From: Mya arenaria
Taxonomy: Eukaryota; Mollusca; Bivalvia; Myida; Myidae
Length of the DNA stretch: 64,000 nucleotides
Assembly (NCBI RefSeq): GCF_026914265.1
Contig: NC_069126.1
Coordinates: forward strand, 77,627,232-77,691,231
Direction: 5' to 3'
Shown here in pieces: positions 35,930-48,673 of this stretch. Position numbers and translations under genes: made by a program. The notes under the pieces were generated by a model that was given only the letters and a program-made list of their open reading frames with translations, ran no database searches and was not told the DNA's origin. Positions within the stretch are counted from its first letter, which is position 1; the number at the start of each line of letters is the position of its first letter.

Positions 35930-38900
35930 ATGGCGACCAAAATAAGTTTGTTTATCTTCTTTACCCTTTTAACAATTGTACACACGAAGATACACCATCA
36001 TAAACGGTTTAATACCAGAAATATAGGTAAGCCCACGGACGCATTAATGTCAAGAGTTATTTTTAAGCCAAATAGTTCATATAATCTACAGTAGAATGCC
36101 TGCTGTAAAAATAGATGTTAGTTTGAATTACAGAGATCTACAAAAACATACCTACAATGATCATGATACAACATACAGTAAGGAACAACTATAAACAGCG
36201 TATCAATGAAAAGGTTATTTTTATTATTATATAAATACAGTCGCGTAAAGGATTCTGGGTCACTAACGACAAACCCATAGCTGCATTATTATTCTGAGGG
36301 ACATATGAATTAATCTATACATGTTTAGATACCTGTGGGCTAGATTTCATTACACCCACATCAATGATTCATGGTGAGCTTTCGATAACCCATCAACTGT
36401 CAAACACATGAATGACTCATTTAATATTTTGAAATATTCATTTTTTTGTTGAAACCTTCATTTTCCCCAAAAATTAAATACAGATTCTGTGAATGAATAA
36501 AAAAATGCAACCAATTTCGTAAAATTGAAAACTGTTGGTAAGACAATGTATGAAATAAAGATTTAAAGATGAAATAATTATATCTTAAACATTGCTGATA
36601 AGCATACTATATTATAAACATAAGCAAGTACGGCTTTAATACCAGGCAAATTCAAAGCACTAAAAGTGCTGAACGGCTTGAGTGATGATTCCTTCTATGT
36701 GATATTCAATAAAGATTAAATGAATGATAGCATGGCATCGTCCGCTCGCTCTCAAGCCTGCCCGTCCACTCACTCACTACTCAAAACCAACCCACAACCC
36801 AGCCCACACACCATACTGATCCAGTGTATTCCATGAGCAGCAGAATATATCGGGCATCATAGCACAAGGTGGTTTTCAGATTCAACTAATTTTTTATAGT
36901 AGTGTGTAATTCTATAATGCTTATTAGCTTTAATTTTAACAATTGTAGTAAAAGAAGATAATTTCTATTCAGATCATAGCTTAAACAAAGAGAGTAAAAC
37001 AAAATATTTACAAATGTTTTTACAAATGTACATATTTAAACCAATTATCCATAACAACTCTTTATGGAAATCATTAGAATGTTCATAGCATATGACTTAC
37101 ATACGCAGGGGTTGATGAACGCCAATATACGTTTGCACAATCTGAGGTATATAATAATGGATAATGATATAGGCTATATTTTCTTCCATTTTACATACAA
37201 TGCTACTGTGTATATATGTAATCCATTTAGCTAATTTCACTGCTAGAGCAGTGCAGACAGAAGGGAGAAAACCGCACTGAATTATTTATGTAATGTACAT
37301 CTGAATTCCCTCCCCTGTAGTATCTTATTTATATAATTATTAAGCAATATAGTTCTTATGGGGCTTCAATGAGTTTTCCAGTTGATAGGAGTCTTTCCTT
37401 TCATATGTGTGCTATATACTACACATGTTTTACTGTTAATATACACAAACTATTACACACTCTAACATGAACTTATTTTTAAGTTAAAAATTATTCAAGG
37501 TATGTTTCAGAGACTGATTTTCATTAAAATCGGGTACTTTTGAATATGATGTTCAACTGCACATGGACTCAGTTGTTTTTATACCCCCCAAAACAAAGTT
37601 TGGGGGGGGGGTATACTGGAATCGGGTTGTCCGTCTGTCCGTCTGTCTGTCCGTCTGTCCGTCTGTCCGTCCGTTTTTTTTGTCCGGGATTCATCTTTGT
37701 CGTTATTGAACAAATCTTTTTCAAACTTTCAAATATTAATGACCATGATGTAAACCTGTGCCTCCGTGGATTTGGTCGCATGATCCTGAGTGGAGTTGTG
37801 GCCCCTTAATGAGTTAAATTGGGCAAAATTAGCTTTGTCCAGGATTCTTCTTTGAAGCTATTGAGCAAATCTTTTTCAAACTTTCAAATATTAATGGCCA
37901 TGATGTAAACCTTTGCCTCCATGAATTTGGTGGGAGTCACATGATCCTGAGTGGAGTTGTGGCCCCTTAATGAGTTAAATTGGGTAAAATTAGTTTTGTT
38001 CGTCCTACTCCTTCGTCATTTTTGAATGAATCTTTTTCAAACTTTTAGCCATGGTGAGAACATTTGCCCCTGTGATTGTGGTTGGAATCACATGATCATG
38101 TCTCCAATTATGGCCCCTGAATAAGTTAAAATAGGCAAAAATTATACAGCTTTGTCTAGCCTAATCCTTGGTCATTTTTTCTCATTTTTTCTATAAATCT
38201 TTTTCAAACTTTCAGATGTCAATGACCATGATATGAACTGTTGAATATGTGATTTGGTGCACCTGTATTAATCAGAATGTTTGCATGGCCTTAAAAAGAC
38301 CTTTAATTGATTTTGTCCTTAAAAAGACCATCAAAAGTCCTGAAGTTAGGTGCATACAGGCCTTAAATTTGTTACAATATTCGCTTTGGTGGCCTACTCC
38401 TTTGTCATTTTTCAATATATTTTTCTCAAACTTTCATCTATCCATGACCATGATGTGAACCTTTGTATATGTGATTTTGTGCACCTGTATTATTTCCTTG
38501 GTACTCATGTGTGGGGGGGAGGTGGTGGGGGTGGGTAAACAGAAATTGGGTTGGCAGACTGTCAAATTCACCCGTCCACCTTCATTTTGGAATATCCTGT
38601 CAGGAGTCATGACCCCTTTATGGTGAAAATGAGAGAAACAGGTTTGTTATCTCCCCTGAGGTGGGTGGGAGTGGGGTAATATTCGCTTTGGTGGCCTACT
38701 CCTTTGTCATTTTTCATCATGACCCCTTTATGGTGAATATGAGAGAAACAGGTTTGTTATCTCCCCTGAGGTGGGTGGGAGTGGGGTAATATTCGCTTTG
38801 GTGGCCTACTCCTTTGTCATTTTTCAATGTAATAGGTATTCTAAATAAACTAAATAAATGTATTGCCTTGTGCTTTCTAATGATACCATAACTAAGGCCA

Positions 38901-41900
38901 GGGCAAACAACCTAGACAGGGAAGGGTTGGGGGGTATTCGTTAGCCTTTGGCTTACAGTTCTAGTTTTTTGTGGTCTGTTACAAAAGTCTTGAGCTTAAG
39001 TCTAAGCCTAATAATGAAAATAGTCATAGCACTGTCAGCTGCCATTTAGTAGCAGTGTTTTTCAAATTGTCAACAGTTGTATTACAGTAAGACACCAAAG
39101 GCTTGATAATAAAGTGACATGGATCCGAAGCACCGTACAACCACCAACTTCATGTTGCTCTTGCCATAGATATGTATTTGGTACATACTTACCACTAGTT
39201 GCAGCATTGACAGTATCTCTATCATCTAGCATTGATCTTAAAAAATCCCATGGTCCATGTCCCACAGGTTCGCCTGATTTTCATCTGTCATCATACTGTG
39301 GAAGCTAGAACCAAACGAATCCGATAGAGACATCCAAACCAGACAAGTAAGACCCATCTACAATTGCAAGTCATTCACTGAACTTTTGAACTTAATTGAT
39401 TCGGAACTACCCCCGGTTTGGAACTCATTACTTAACTGTACTTCAATCAATACCTAATACATGTGATGTTTACTGCTTTCTATGTTTCTGTTTCCCGAGA
39501 GACCCTTAAACCCCTTTAAAGAATTCCGAAATTATGCATTTTTCATATATGTTTTTATCCAGGCATTTTAAAACCAGAATTTTAAACTAGTATAAGGAGT
39601 CCGTTACCAAGGTAAAACCAGTATTGATAAGACAAGTAGTGTAACGAGTTCGTTTCCAAGGTAAAACCGGTATTGATGAGTAGTGTAACGAGTCCATTTC
39701 CAAGGTAAAACCGGTATTGATGAGTAGTGTAACGAGTCCGTTTCCAAGGTAAAACCGGTATTGATGAGTAGTGTAACGAGTCCGTTTCCAAGGTAAAACC
39801 GGTATTGATGAGTAGTGTAACGAGTCCGTTTCCAAGGTAAAATCGGTATTGATGAGTAGTGTAACGAGTCCGTTTCCAAGGTAAAATCGGTATTGATGAG
39901 TAGTGTAACGAATCCGTTTCCAAGGTAAAATCGGTATTGATGAGTAGTGTAACGAGTCCGTTTCCAAGGTAAAACCAGTATTGATGAGTAGTATAACGAG
40001 TCCGTTTCCAAGGTAAAACCGGTATTGATGAGTAGTGTAACGAGTCCGTTTCCAAGGTAAAACCGGTATTGATAAGTAGTGTAACGAGTCCGTTTCCAAG
40101 GTAAAACCGGTATTGATAAGTAGTGTAACGAGTCCGTTTTCAAGGTAAAACCGGTATTGATGAGTAGTATAACGAGTCCGTATCCAAGGTAAAATCGGTA
40201 TTGATGAGTAGTGTAACGAGTCCGTTTCCAAGGTAAAACCGGTATTGATGAGTAGTGTAACGAGTCCGTGTCCAAGGTAAAATCGGTATTGATGAGTAGT
40301 GTAACGAGTCCGTTTCCAAGGTAAAACCGGTATTGATGAGTAGTGTAACGAGTCCGTTTCCAAGGTAAAACCGGTATTGATTAGTAGTGTAACGAGTCCG
40401 TGTCCAAGGTAAAACCGGTATTGATGAGTAGTGTAACGAGTCCGTGTCCAAGGTAAAACCGGTATTGATGAGTAGTGTAACGAGTCCGTGTCCAAGGTAA
40501 AATCGGTATTGATGAGTAGTGTAACGAGTCCGTTACCAAGGTAAAACCGGTATTGATTATTAGTGTTACGAGTCCGTTTCCAATGTAAAAGCGGTATTGA
40601 TAAACAGTGTAACGAGTCCGTTTCCAAGGTAAAACCAGTATTGAGAACTGGTGTTACGAGTCCGTTAGGTAAAACCAGTATTGAGAACTGGTGTAACGAG
40701 TCCGTTACCAAGGTAAAACCAGTATTGAGAACTGGTGTAACGAGTCCGTTACCAAGGTAAAACCAGTATTGAGAACTGGTGTAACGAGTCCGTTACCAAG
40801 GTAAAACCAGTATTGAGAGCTGGTGTAACGAGTCCGTTACCAAGGTAAAACCAGTATTGAGAACTGGGGTTACGAGTCCGTTACCAAGGTAAAACAAGTA
40901 TTGAGAACTGGTGTAACGAGTCCGTTACCAAGGTAAAACCAGTATTGAGAACTGGTGTAACGAGTCCGTTACCAAGGTAAAACCAGTATTGAGAACTGGT
41001 GTAACGAGTCCGTTACCAAGGTAAAACCAGTATTGAGAACTGGGGTTACGAGTCCGTTACCAAGGTAAAACCAGTATTGAGAACTGATGTAACGAGATCG
41101 TTACCAAGGTAAAACCAGTATTGAGAACTGGTGTTACGAGTCCGTTAGGTAAAGCCAGTATTGAGAACTGGTGTAACGAGTCCGTTACCAAGGTAAAACC
41201 AGTATTGAGAACTGGTGTAACGAGATCGTTACCAAGGTAAAACCAGTATTGAGAACTGGGGTAACGAGTCCGTTACCAAGGTAAAACCAGTATTGAGAAC
41301 TGGTGTAACGAGTCCGTTACCAAGGTAAAACCAGTATTGAGAACTGGGGTTACGAGTCCGTTACCAAGGTAAAACCAGTATTGAGAACTGGGGTTACGAG
41401 TCCGTTATTTAGAACTGGTGTAACGAGTCCGTTACCAAGGTAAAACTAGTATTGAATGTACGTAAAACGGACCCGCTTCCCAGGTGAAGCCAGTATTGCT
41501 GTCTGCTATAACGGGACAATTTCCTAAGGTAAACCACTATTGCTAACCAGATGTAATTTAATGAGTCCGTTTCCTAGGTAAACCTAAATTTGCTCTCTTG
41601 TACAACAGGTCCGTTTTCCAGGTTAAACCAGTAACTAATATAACGAGTCCGTCTCTTAGGTAAAGCTTGTATTGCTAACAATTTTTAAAATAAATTATTT
41701 CCTAGGTTAAACAAGTATTTCTTACTAGTATAACAGGATCGTTTTCTAGGTTTAACAAGTATTGATAACTTGTACCAAAAGTCCGTTTCCCAGGTAAACC
41801 AGTATTGCTTACCAGTATCCGTTTGCGAGCACCTAAAGGTTAAACAACGGACACAAACAAGGCTTTGCAGGAGGCCTTGAGGAAAATATTCGCGACTTTA

Positions 41901-44900
41901 GCTATTTTTCAGTCATATTACATTATATAATTTTAAGCTATTCTATGATGCTTCCATTCTCGACATACTCTTGGGAAACTTATTGGAAAATGTTGCAATT
42001 TTGTTGAATTTGTAAGTCGCCTTATTACGGTACCACCTATAAAGGATAAAAAATCCCTTGTAACTATCTGATTATTTAACTCCGTCCAAGCGGCTGACCA
42101 GATCCCAGAGTCATCAACATCTGCCATCGCCACTACAGCTGTACCCATCAAAGGGCCGCCACCTTCAGCCACCGAAACTTCCATTGTCACAACAGCTGTA
42201 CAAGTAGCAGTGCCGCCACATCCAGATTTCACAACTACCATTGCCACCACAGCTGTAATCACCACAGGGCCGCCACATCCAGCGACCGCAACTACCATTG
42301 TCACCACAGCGGTACGTACCACCATACAAATTATTACATGCCAGCAAAGGTTGTCTTTTCCCGTTATCGGAAAGGTTACGTTTTGGTCTTGCTTAAGGTG
42401 ACAGTGACTTTTGAGATCTATAGAACTATTACTTTTGAATCCGTTAATTGTTACTAATCATTCTTTCGGTTTCGCATTCAGGATCCCAAATCCCCGACAT
42501 ACAAGCCTCAGCCTAAGTCGCCAAAATTGTCGGGATCCCACACGGATACGCTGGTGAAGCCCGCTAGAGAGCCGCCCAATGGAATTGTTACACCATTCCA
42601 TGGATCTGGAGGTAGAAATTGAGCTGTTGTACAGAACTTTAATTTGTTTGTTTTGGTCTTCGCGTAAGTCACTTAAATACATAGCCTTCGTAATAGTTTT
42701 CAAAAATGTGACCGTTGACTCATTTCTCAACAGAGGCGGACCCCTGCCAGCGATATCCTTGTAAAAATGGCGCCACCTGTCGTTCCGACTTCGACCGCAC
42801 CGCCAGCGGAGTTTTCCAATGCGCATGCCCTCTGCACTTCCGGGGAAAGTTTTGTCATGAAAGTGAGTTATACCGACCAAACTAATATAATCCATTAAGT
42901 AATGTTATATAATCTCATTATGTTTTACATTCGTTAAAAATTGCAATAATATAATGCTGCAAATTAAAACTCTTCATATTTTCTTTTTGAAAATCTATAC
43001 AGTTAAATGTTTAGTAAAATGTATGCATAAAGAATTAAACAGTCAGTACAATCCATTTATATATATTGTAACCTTAAATGAAATAAAATTTAATTAATTG
43101 TTAACCTAGCGATATTTAAATTTTATAAACTCAATTAGCGAGTAAAGTGGTCCTGAATCCTTAATGTTTCCTAGATATGGGAAGCTGTTTGGATGCAGGG
43201 TGCCGCCAAGTAAAAGACTGCGTGTCCACACCGTCCGGGTCCGTGTGTATCTGTGCCGGCGATGTCGGCGGCCGCATGTGCATCCTGGATGCGGCTATGC
43301 CTTCAGAATGGGGTAAGACACAAGAATACCCGATCAATTTCCTTTTTCGTTAGGCACTCGCTTACGTGTATGTAAAATGATTGTTTTATGACTTAATACA
43401 GTGTGACAAATTATTAGGCGTGTGATATCTAAGACACTGACGGCTAGAACCCTTTAATTAATGTTTACATATGCTCAAATATTGTCTTTAAGTCCACGAT
43501 TTTGAATAGAGTAACGCGTTTCAACAAATGACTTTTAAAAACTTAAGTTATCCTTTAGTGAGTCCTTGTGGGCGTGTGGTTTTGTTGTCAGTTTTCTAAA
43601 TTTTCCTTGACTATACCGGTGACGGTTCGCTCACCACTAAAACCAGAATATGTTTTATACTTCTTTCTGCAATTTCGGTATGAAAGAGTAAAATGATTAT
43701 GTATTTAGGGGAAAAATGATGCGACATCATGAGCGAGCCCCTTTAAAGCTCATTCACGCATGGATACACACCTAAAGGATACAATATATCGTTTATAACC
43801 AACTAAAGATCTAGTTTCCACAGTTTCGCCATGTAGTAAACTACTGAAGTTGTTTTTATCAGAGCAAGTAAAGCAAGTGATCAGTGAGCGGTCAGTGAAG
43901 GGCGGGGAGATTGTTCTGGGGGCCACCCTTGGTGTTCTGGTTCTGGTCATTACCGTCCTGTGTCTACACTGTCGCAAAGTGGGAACCAGAAGGTAATTCA
44001 AGCAAAGACAATCAGTTGTCCGATAATAGGATTTTTTTGTAAATTAATAAAACCAACAATTACAGTTAATATCTAAAATAGTAAACGACTAGTCAATTTT
44101 GCCTCGAAGTGACCACTTGACTTTCTGCAGTCTGTAAATCAATAAATCACTCGTTTAACTCCAAACAATTTAAGGACGGAGCTCCGCGCCAAGTACCAGG
44201 AGGCCCTTGACAGGAAATGCCTCCCGTCCGCGCCTCCCCCTGATTGGCTTGATGTCAGCCGCGATATAGTTAGGCGGACGCTCTGCTGCGGATCGAAGTC
44301 CAGCTTCCCCGACAGCTACATGCTGGAACACAAGTCCGTCCACCGCCAGTCCAGCAGAAGCCAACGCGACCTACAGGAAAAAGAGGGTACTATTATAAAA
44401 CTGGAAAATACTTGTTTTCTCTAACTTATGTTTTAAATACTGTTTTCAAGTAGTAAGTTAAACAGTTGTGTACTCTAGATGGGTAATTGGACTGCGTACT
44501 GTACTGTTTTACTTACTGTCAAATATTTAAAGAATATTTTAATAATGGCCAGTCATTGTTCTTAGAATACCAAAATGGTATTCTCACTTTGAATGAATAA
44601 GCATTACGTATTTTAACAATGAGGCCCTAAATAATCAAATGAAGAACATGACAGCACTGACAGAATAATGTTTTTTTTTATTCCAGAGGAGCTCCAGCGC
44701 TTGTTGAATTCCAAGACTAGTCTAATTTTAGACAAGAAGCGTTCAAGCACAAGCAGAAAGGGATCAAGAGCTTCAGTTTCGCTATCAATACATAGGACGC
44801 CTTCAACAGAACTGTCAAAAGAGCCCATGTCGGGACACAGTAGCAGCAATCTGACCAGAAACTCCTTACATACATCGAGGTCAAAGTATCCCCCCGATCC

Positions 44901-46281
44901 GAGAAAGATAAGACTCAGTGCACACTCGCTTCAGAAAATGCAAAGACCTATCAGGAGAAGGTCGCAGTACCAATCGTTAAATTTGTACACAAGTGATGAT
45001 ACGAAATTGTCTCAGGCACCATCCACAGCCAAACACACTTCTTTGAATATTCAGAGAAGGCTTAGTAACAATGACCACATTTATAAGTCAGGGAGATTTG
45101 ACAACCAACAACAAACTATCAACCTTCCATTCAATGCGCCCGACTATTCAGGTAATCCCAACGTGAAACGTAAGTCCTATACACAGGAGCAACACAAGAG
45201 AAAGTTTACCATAGAAGACATAGACGATGCTTTGAACCAGGTATCATTGGAAAATGATAGGATTACAGAAAGAATATTTCCCCAAGAAGCTGTCACGATG
45301 GAAACAGATGGTAAGAGTATTAATAGATACACGACTTCTCTTACAATTATATGATTCAAAACTTTGCATGTCAGGAATAACAATGTGTTGTATTTTTTTT
45401 TCTTTTCAGTGCCACCTTACAGTGTTCAGAACTTTTCCACCAACTCAAAACAAGACAGGCTAGCGCGTTACCAACACATATATGGAAGAACCCGCTCAAT
45501 TAAACCTCCCACCTGGAGATCGCGGAGTAGGTCTCCTATCCCAAAGAGGACTAGTCAGAGATATTCTTACAGTGATGTTTACACGGAACCTATAACACAA
45601 CCATGCATACAGACGGTCAAGTGTTCACATCACCATAGAGTAAACGAACGTGTGGACGATTTTCTCTTTGATAATAATCGCCAAATGTTTTCGCAACCTG
45701 AGTCGACTATGAGAAAGTTTTGCAGTAGACAGAGTGTATATCAGGAAATAGATTCCAGCCAGGTAGAAAATCCATCAAGCAGAAGTGACGAAGAAGATAG
45801 TCTTTGTATTGATGTAAGAGACAAGAAATACGTGTACAGAAAACACTACAACCGGTCCAATAATGCGTTGGTTGATAAAAATGAAAAAGTAACTGTAGTT
45901 AAAGATGCAGAAAATGCAAATTGTCCTCCACGAAATGAAAGCACTTGCTCGAACCAAAATTCTGCTTCTGTGGATGGACATGCGACAGATGCAGATATAC
46001 TGCCGCATTTTATGATGGAGTTCAATGCTGAAAATAAAACTGATATTGATGAATTCCACGAGCAGAACCAAACAGAATCTACTCATTTTAAGACGGAGGG
46101 TGGTAGTGAAAGAAAATTAAACACGATTAACAGAAGAACTTTTTTAAGAACTGAAAATGAGCAGACTGTTTCAAAAATAAACTCTGCATCATTGCCATTG
46201 CGAGCAGGCTCCTGCGAGTGTATTATTACAGATGCAGACACAGTAGTTCTAAGCACAACACAAGATGACAATGCGGAATAG
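35930..46281 (+). CDS. Type I receptor: Thr/Pro-rich stalk, two EGF-like modules, long Ser/Arg-rich tail, 9 exons (850 aa)
   Basis: Exons: 35930-36026, 42091-42311, 42482-42611, 42734-42862, 43175-43312, 43863-43992, 44175-44386, 44687-45310, 45410-46281. All are GT-AG with phases 1,0,1,1,1,2,1,1. The signal peptide (SLFIFFTLLTIV) is in exon 1. Residues 33-149 are a Thr/Pro/Ala-rich, mucin-like stalk with three TTAV...GPPHP-type internal repeats. Residues 150-192 are a clear EGF domain (DPC, PCKNGATC, CACP, GKFC) and 193-238 a second, shorter EGF-like module. A membrane span lies at about 255-274. The tail of about 575 residues is Ser/Arg/Asn-rich and probably disordered. Two motifs fit the ITIM pattern: SQYQSL (Y447) and SVYQEI (Y671). 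I do not recognise an orthologue. A surface adhesion or signalling role is inferred. The first junction spans a 6-kb intron and rests on phase agreement alone. Confidence 0.82.
37577..38967. mobile_element. Non-autonomous DNA element with internal subrepeats, intron 1 of the EGF-like receptor
   Basis: It begins with ATACCCCCCAAAACAAAGTT and a run of G, then TGTCCGTC repeats. It ends with GGGGGGTATTCGTTAGCC and TTACAGTTCTAG. Subrepeats of about 170 bp share CTTTTTCAAACTTTCA and CATGATGTAAACC. Two direct copies of about 110 bp lie near 38600-38830 (GAGAGAAACAGGTTTGTTAT). No transposase is visible. Related families are common in molluscs; the exact class is not assigned. Confidence 0.65.
39594..41450. 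repeat. 44-bp minisatellite, about 42 copies, intron 1 of the EGF-like receptor
   Basis: There are two subfamilies. The left one has GTAACGAGTCCGTTTCCAAG, then GTAAAACCGGTATTGATGAG, then TAGT. The right one (from about 40620) has CCGTTACCAAGGTAAAACCA then GTATTGAGAACTGGTG, in which ACCAGT and ACTGGT can pair as a small hairpin. Nearly every unit contains CAAGGTAAAA, a good 5' splice-site match. The 374-codon minus-strand frame (39587-40711) is a by-product of the repeat. Confidence 0.97.
41451..41830. repeat. Decayed edge of the 44-bp minisatellite
   Basis: Diverged units with TCCGTTTCC(T/C)AGGTAAACC and AGTATTGCT continue rightwards with indels, showing an older fringe of the same array. 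The exon 2 acceptor of the receptor gene follows at 42090. Confidence 0.8.
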
Positions 46282-47003
46282 GAAATCCAGTGATAAACTA
46301 CAGACATTTAGGAAGTTGTTATGCTTGGAAAGGAGATATTTTTTGTTAAATCAAATCTATATATTTTCTGTTTATAGCATTGTGCAAAAATATTCTTCAG
46401 ATGGACCGTAAACATTCATTCGGAATATTATTTCATGTATATTTTTTCTGTATAAATGAACATAAATGTAGTGTTAGTCCACGATTCTTGCCTGATTTCC
46501 AACCTAATTTTCATGAATGGCGAGCTAATTGTTAGATTGCTGAAATTAACGCATTTGTACCGAATGCTCGAATAGTGATATTGTTGTTATAACTGAACTC
46601 ATTGCCAATTCGTTTGCCTCTTTTAGCCCCTGACTTGTGACATTTGATCCTTTTTGTGAGGTCATTTAGTAACAAAATGGAATTAGTTAACTTACTGTCT
46701 ATGTGGCCATGTTTACTTTCTGGCTCGGCCTTATTTGCTGCTATTGACGGTATTGGTAGGCGGAAAATGTCATAAAAATCGCTATTTCAAAATAAAATTA
46801 ATCTGAAATGAAAACAACATTAATGGCTTATAGAAAATCTACGTCTTTGGAGGCATTTTAATCGAATCGAACGATATACATGCCATTTAAGGTGGGTGCT
46901 ATTGACGCTTATCATTTTGCGAAACTTGTGTGGTACTTCTGCTGCGATATTTCTGTGTTCTGCTGTAGACTAAAAAAGGAACTTAAAGATTCATAGGTTT
47001 AAG
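46282..47003. other. 3' UTR of the EGF-like receptor and 5' region of the tetraspanin gene
   Basis: AT-rich. A good donor (TTTAAG|GTAAGT at 47004) with the acceptor GGTTTCAG ending at 47429 suggests a non-coding first exon of the tetraspanin gene that ends at 47003. An AATAAA near 46792 could serve the upstream receptor gene. No other gene is seen. Confidence 0.45.
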
Positions 47004-47453
47004 GTAAGTTATATGGTTTATTTCGAATAATTCTTAAACTGTGTGCTTTGTAAACGGCCACTTACAAACTTTTTTGCTATTACGTTTTAAAGAATAACTC
47101 GATGATAATACAAAATGAAAATCGTACTTTTTAAATAAAATGTGTTTGCTTTAAAACAGTATTTTTATCTTTACAAAATATAAGATTCATTGTTACCTGT
47201 GTGAAAATATTTTATTATAATGATGATATTTATAAAAAACGTCACGCGCGTTTATGAAATAAATTTTATCTAGATATGTTTATTTTGTACTTTTACTACT
47301 GTCGTTTTTTATCTTAAATGTTTTGTTCACAGATCTGTGATTTTAAAATAAACTTACGAGATTATTCTCGAGTATATATTCAATCAGACTTTTTAGTTCA
47401 TGTGTTGCTTGCGTTGATTCCGGTTTCAGAATTGTGCCTGAGCTCTGTGGACG

Positions 47454-48426
47454 ATGGGGGCGTTGACATTTGTTGGAAGAATTGTGCTGGTCGTGCTGAA
47501 TATCTTATTCATTGTAAGCCCAAGTCGTTATCACTTATTGTATATTCAAATTTGTTTAGCTAAGAAGGTGATGTAAACGAAATTTATACCTACTCTCTTT
47601 TTATACGGCCAGCGAAGCACTGTAGGTCGCGGGCATCCGTGGCGATGGCATCGTCGGCTCAATTGCGTTTCTGATTTATTAATCTAAACGACCTGTTAAG
47701 AGTCTTCAAACTTGGAATACACGCTGCTCATCTTCTGTAGAAGACCCCTTTTGAGTGTGAGAACAGTAAGGACAAAGGTCAATCTTACGGTGACCTTTAC
47801 TAAATCAATTATGGCGCCCCCTACATGATTCTAGTTTATGTCACTCAGAACACTTTTTTATATTCATTTTTAACGACGTTTGCGCTATTTGTAATGTAAC
47901 CATGTATGTATGCGGAAATAATATTAAAATCATATACATTGTCATAAAGTATTTAGAAGGTGTTTTGTAATATTGTAATTTATGTTTCGGAAAAAACCCC
48001 AAAAAGGAAGACCTTTTCAACATTGTTTGGTGACGTTTCAGCTCGTTTCCCTGGCTATCGTGTGTGGAGGATTTGTTCTTCGATTCGGAAATGAACACTT
48101 AGATTCTCTGTTCAACGACACTCTGAGCAAAATCACGGCCGGTGCTGGAGATATATACGGTAACAGTTTTGAAATGGAGTTATGTCAAAACTATTTCTTT
48201 TATATTTTGGCAGGATAACCTATACAAAACAATGATAGTTTGCTTTCGAACAAAATGCTTGGGTAAAAAACTCAGATGATAACCTCAAACTTAAACAGTT
48301 AAACGGGTTTAAACTATGCATTTATTTGACCAAGTTATTAATATGACGTCAAGCAGGTGCTGTGTTTGTTTTTGATGATGATGATGATGATGATGGTGAT
48401 GAAGGTGGTGATGATGATTATGATGA

Positions 48427-48460
<34 letters not shown>

Positions 48461-48471
48461 GGTGGTGGTGG

Positions 48472-48518
<47 letters not shown>

Positions 48519-48610
48519 GTGATGGTGGTGGTAGTTGTGGTGGTGGTGGTGGTGGTGGTGGTGGTGGTGATGATAATGATGTTGGTGCTTGTAGTGATGG
48601 TGATGTCTTA

Positions 48611-48673
<63 letters not shown>

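Larger units (their letters stand above)
34783..36450 (+). repeat. Left arm of a large inverted duplication
   Basis: This segment matches the reverse complement of about 58400-64000 over its whole length, apart from two insertions in the right arm and an expanded minisatellite in this arm. It includes the promoter and first exon of the EGF-like receptor. Matched landmarks include ATCATTATATAAATATTGCC, the AAACCGGGGATAA block near 35735, the ATG exon, and CATCAACTGTCAAACACATG near 36392. The right arm continues past the window, so the true outer border is unknown. Confidence 0.9.

Noticed and set aside
37109..37146. Small extra exon in the first intron of the EGF-like receptor
   Set aside because: It has an acceptor and a donor and is open, but ends in phase 0, while the next exon (42091) needs phase 1. 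Direct joining of exon 1 to exon 2 fits.
39062..39265. 67-codon minus-strand frame resembling a short protein fragment
   Set aside because: It may be a decayed transposon piece, but I recognise no family and it lies in an intron next to repeats.
39587..40711. 374-codon minus-strand frame of TRYTTHQYRF-type repeats
   Set aside because: A by-product of the 44-bp minisatellite, seen in several overlapping frames at once.
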